This document shows, one piece after another, positions 24,668-26,948 of a stretch of 26,948 nt of DNA; the first letter of the stretch is position 1, and each line of letters begins with the position of its first letter. The position numbers were made by a program, and so were the translations under genes. The stretch is from NCBI GenBank assembly GCA_046727955.1, contig JBKPDO010000372.1:1-26948 (forward strand), in the 5' to 3' direction. This DNA comes from DASVXQ01 sp046727955. Its GTDB lineage: Bacteria; Actinomycetota; CALGFH01. The notes beneath the pieces are model-generated. The model searched no databases. It had not been told where the DNA came from and worked only from the letters and a program-made list of their open reading frames with translations.

Positions 24668-25942
24668 ATGAATCGTCCGAGCAAAACCCGTTGGCGTTCG
24701 ATGAGACACCGCAGGCGTGATGGCTCTGGTAGGCCCACAGCGCTCATGTTGAGTAAGAACATAGAGGTAGTTCGCTCGCTTGCTCTTGCTGGCATTCGAT
24801 GTGGGATTGTGGCGGGACCAGATGACCCGGCTCGGTTCTCCAGATACACCACCACCATCTTCAACTGGGACTGGGGCAAGTCTTCGGGTGAACGCGACGA
24901 TAAGTTGGTGGAACGCCTGATGCAGTACGGTCAGTCCCAACCGGAACCGCCTGTGCTGTTCTATCCCTGTGACGATTCCTTGCTCTTTGTGTCGCGCCAC
25001 CGAGAAGAGCTCTCCGAGGCGTTCCGCTTCACCATCGCCGATGCGGCCACGGTCGAGGCGTTGGTGGACAAGGTGCGATTCTCGACCTTGGCGGAGGAGC
25101 TCTCGCTGCCGGTACCGGCGACCTTGATCCTCGTGCCGGGGTCGGACCCGTCTCCGCCTGATATGTCGCATCTCGGGTTCCCGCTTATCATCAAACCACA
25201 CCGGCGTAACCAGGTGTGGGGATCAGTGGAGCCGACCCACAAGGCGTTGCGCGTCGACGACATGGAAGAGTTTCAGAGTGTCTGGCCGCGCCTCTCAACT
25301 CTTGGGCAAACCATCGTGGCACAGCAGCACGTGGGTGGCCCCGAGAGTAGAGTCGAGAGCTATCATGTCTATATCGACCGGGACCACCAGATCGTGGCGG
25401 AGTTCACCGGCCGTAAGCTGCGGACGCTCCCAGCGAGCTACGGTCATACGACTGCGCTGACGATCACCAACGCAAATGACGTGGCACGACGCGGTCGTGA
25501 GCTCGCTCGCGTGTTCGGGTTGCTTGGGGTTGCGAAGTTCGATTTCAAGCGTAGTCCCGACGGTGAGCTCTATCTGCTAGAGGTCAACCCCCGCTTCAAC
25601 CTGTGGCACCATCCTGGAGCTCGTGCCGGCGTAAACATACCAGCCCTGGTCTATTCGGACCTCACTGGCCGACCGCGTCCCGAGATCGCCCAGCCCCGAG
25701 CCGGGGTGCGTTGGTGTCATCCCCAGGACTTCTCAGCGGCCAGGGAGTCGAACGTGCCGTTCGTTCGGTGGTTCCCTTGGATCCTCGGTTGCGAGGCGAA
25801 GGCCTACTGGTCCTGGAATGATCCAATGCCGTTCGTCGGAACCGTCGTCTCCCGGATAATGCATGGGAAGCTGGGTGTTAGGGACGATCCGTTCCCCGAG
25901 CATACCGGCAGTGCGGGCAGCACCCTGAACAGTGCCGCGTAG
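24668..25942 (+). CDS. ATP-grasp ligase (carboxylate-amine ligase type), paralog 2
   Basis: This 424-residue protein shares the architecture of the ligase at 20452. It has TALMLSKNIEVVRSLALAGI, FSRYTTT, FYPCDDSLLFVSRHREELS, then the ATP lysine in PLIIKPHRRNQVWG (about 172-185) and LYLLEVNPRFNLWHHPG (301-317), which holds the metal-binding glutamate and asparagine. The glutamate is intact here, unlike in paralog 1. The C-terminus again has a W-W-N-D-P-x-P segment (YWSWNDPMPFVG). ATG 24668 was chosen because GGGAGGGAGAGAGG lies directly upstream. The frame is open to 24605. It is expected to catalyse ATP-dependent amide formation; the acceptor and amine are unknown. Confidence 0.87.
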   Translation: MNRPSKTRWRSMRHRRRDGSGRPTALMLSKNIEVVRSLALAGIRCGIVAGPDDPARFSRYTTTIFNWDWGKSSGERDDKLVERLMQYGQSQPEPPVLFYPCDDSLLFVSRHREELSEAFRFTIADAATVEALVDKVRFSTLAEELSLPVPATLILVPGSDPSPPDMSHLGFPLIIKPHRRNQVWGSVEPTHKALRVDDMEEFQSVWPRLSTLGQTIVAQQHVGGPESRVESYHVYIDRDHQIVAEFTGRKLRTLPASYGHTTALTITNANDVARRGRELARVFGLLGVAKFDFKRSPDGELYLLEVNPRFNLWHHPGARAGVNIPALVYSDLTGRPRPEIAQPRAGVRWCHPQDFSAARESNVPFVRWFPWILGCEAKAYWSWNDPMPFVGTVVSRIMHGKLGVRDDPFPEHTGSAGSTLNSAA

Positions 25943-25993
25943 ACTCCTGTCATCGAGTTCCGCCTACCAAACCACGTGGGGAATGATGGCATC

Positions 25994-26791
25994 GTGCGTT
26001 ACGGCGTTCTTTCGGACATCCATGGGAACCTCATCGCCCTTCGGGCGGCGATCGACTATCTTAAACGCGAAGGAGTCGACGCATGGCTATGCGCAGGAGA
26101 CCTAATCGGATACGGCCCTCAACCGAACGAGTGTATCGAGACAGTGGCAGAACTGGAGGCGCTCTGTGTAGCCGGCAATCACGAGTTGATTCTTCTTGAA
26201 GAGCTCTCCGAGCAACGCTGTGGCCGTCTCGCCATGGAGACGATCGCATGGACCCGGACCTTGCTCAGGGAGGACTGTCGGTCCTACCTGGCGAAGCTTC
26301 CTCGAGTGGTTACGGCGCCGGGCCTCGTGATGACCCACGGCTCCCTCGACGACCCCGAGGAGTATGTTACGCGTGAATCTCAGGCCAGGCAGCAGCTGCG
26401 CCAGCTTGAGCAGGAGTATCCGCAAGCACGCATGCTGCTTCTCGGGCATACGCACCACGCTTGGCTCTACAGTCAGACAAACAGGACGATCTGTCCCGCA
26501 GCAGGAGAAGCTGTGCCACTCCCCGCACCCGACCGGTTCCTGTTGAATGCAGGGAGTGTCGGGCAGTCGCGACAGCGGGAGCCCTGGCCTCGAGCGCGCT
26601 TTGCGATACTGGACCTTGAGCCGGCAGCGGTTCGTTTTCACAGCACGTCCTACGACGTCGAAGCTTGCCGGACCGCGCTGCGCAAGCATGGCTTGCCTCG
26701 CGACTGCATCCATCTGCGCCCAGGGCGGGTGGCGGCTGTGCAGCGGCGATGTCGGTATCTACTTCGCCGATCCCGTCGCCTGCCCCGGTAA
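25994..26791 (+). CDS. Calcineurin-like metallophosphoesterase
   Basis: This 265-residue protein has the complete family signature: GVLSDIHGN (4-12), CAGDLIGYGP (33-42), AGNHE (60-64), VMTHGSLDDP (112-121) and LLGHTHHAW (149-157). LLNAGSVGQSRQ closes the core as in YfcE- and diadenosine-polyphosphatase-like members. All metal ligands are present. GTG 25994 is preferred over GTG 25976 because relatives begin directly at the RYGVLSDIHGN segment. The basic C-terminal tail (RRCRYLLRRSRRLPR) is unusual. It follows the second ATP-grasp gene by 51 bases and probably belongs to the same transcript. It may remove a phosphate or pyrophosphate from an intermediate of the cassette. Confidence 0.88.
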   Translation: MRYGVLSDIHGNLIALRAAIDYLKREGVDAWLCAGDLIGYGPQPNECIETVAELEALCVAGNHELILLEELSEQRCGRLAMETIAWTRTLLREDCRSYLAKLPRVVTAPGLVMTHGSLDDPEEYVTRESQARQQLRQLEQEYPQARMLLLGHTHHAWLYSQTNRTICPAAGEAVPLPAPDRFLLNAGSVGQSRQREPWPRARFAILDLEPAAVRFHSTSYDVEACRTALRKHGLPRDCIHLRPGRVAAVQRRCRYLLRRSRRLPR

Positions 26792-26800
26792 TTCCGCCGG

Positions 26801-26820
26801 CTACCTAACGGTAGTTTGTT
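26801..26820 (+). terminator. Probable intrinsic terminator of the ligase/decarboxylase cassette
   Basis: CTACC (26801-26805), a TAAC loop and GGTAG (26810-26814) form a short stem followed by TTTGTT. It lies ten bases after the phosphoesterase stop. The stem is short, so termination may be inefficient. Confidence 0.4.
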
Positions 26821-26822
26821 GG

Positions 26823-26948
26823 CTACGGTGGTAGGTAGAGGTGGAGCGGCCGCCCGGCATGGGCGCTGTCAAGCAGCAACCGCAGCTGGAGCGGCGGGGG
26901 CGCCCCTGACCACGCCCGCCACCAGCGTCCCAGCACGACCCAGGGGGT
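26823..26948 (-). CDS. Possible 3' end of a minus-strand gene
   Basis: A 41-codon frame enters from the right edge and stops at TAG 26823-26825. It reads WVVLGRWWRAWSGAPPPLQL, then LLLDSAHAGRPLHLYLPP. It is too short to identify and could be a shadow frame. If real, it converges with the phosphoesterase. Confidence 0.2.
   Translation of the reverse strand, partial: TPWVVLGRWWRAWSGAPPPLQLRLLLDSAHAGRPLHLYLPP

Noticed and set aside
1..26948. CRISPR array, tRNA/rRNA gene, toxin-antitoxin or restriction system
   Set aside because: No regularly spaced repeats, cloverleaf-like sequence or matching protein motifs were found on reading.

Overview
The window reads as chromosomal DNA of a high-GC Gram-positive bacterium (Actinomycetota). 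Base composition is strongly GC-rich, GTG starts are frequent, and the degraded insertion sequences and chain-length/kinase protein look actinobacterial. The genus cannot be fixed from the sequence. The content is a surface/exopolysaccharide assembly and tailoring locus that is mosaic: functional modules are separated by at least four decayed transposase genes. No tRNA, rRNA, CRISPR array or intact mobile element was seen.

Layout. (1) 1-934, minus: 5' part of a secreted protein with a PKD domain, running off the left edge. (2) 1360-5941, plus: a tight four-gene operon of a nucleotidyltransferase-like/P-loop kinase fusion, a Wzx-type flippase, a degenerate methyltransferase-like protein and an APH-fold kinase; three of its four genes overlap or nearly abut. 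(3) 6002-7159, minus: a family 2 glycosyltransferase, convergent with the operon and divergent from (4) an O-antigen ligase/polymerase-like membrane protein at 7407-8930. (5) 8955-9420: IS630 remnant with its catalytic core deleted. (6) 9846-10616: methyltransferase with an apparently leaderless promoter; 11154-12449: membrane-anchored parallel beta-helix protein. (7) 12510-13200: IS1634-like remnant (minus), then a structured leader and a Wzz/CpsD-like chain-length and kinase protein (13803-15257). (8) 15292-16110: two further transposase remnants, each carrying a 23-24 bp tandem duplication. (9) 16501-17415: secreted lipoprotein phosphoesterase. (10) 17599-18882 (minus) and 19166-20203 (plus): divergent GT-B glycosyltransferases. 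(11) 20452-26791: a co-directional five-gene cassette of ATP-grasp ligase, phosphatidylserine-decarboxylase-like enzyme, polysaccharide-deacetylase-like protein, second related ATP-grasp ligase and metallophosphoesterase.

How it may work together. Glycosyltransferases build a lipid-linked repeat unit, the flippase exports it, the ligase/polymerase and the Wzz/CpsD-like protein polymerise it, and the methyltransferases, deacetylase-like, beta-helix and phosphoesterase proteins modify it. The 20.4-26.8 kb cassette is the best candidate for an undescribed system. Two paralogous carboxylate-amine-ligase-type ATP-grasp enzymes flank a pyruvoyl decarboxylase and a deacetylase-like protein. One hypothesis is amino-acid or amine decoration of a glycan or lipid. 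Its visibly lower GC content than the first 6 kb suggests a separate origin.
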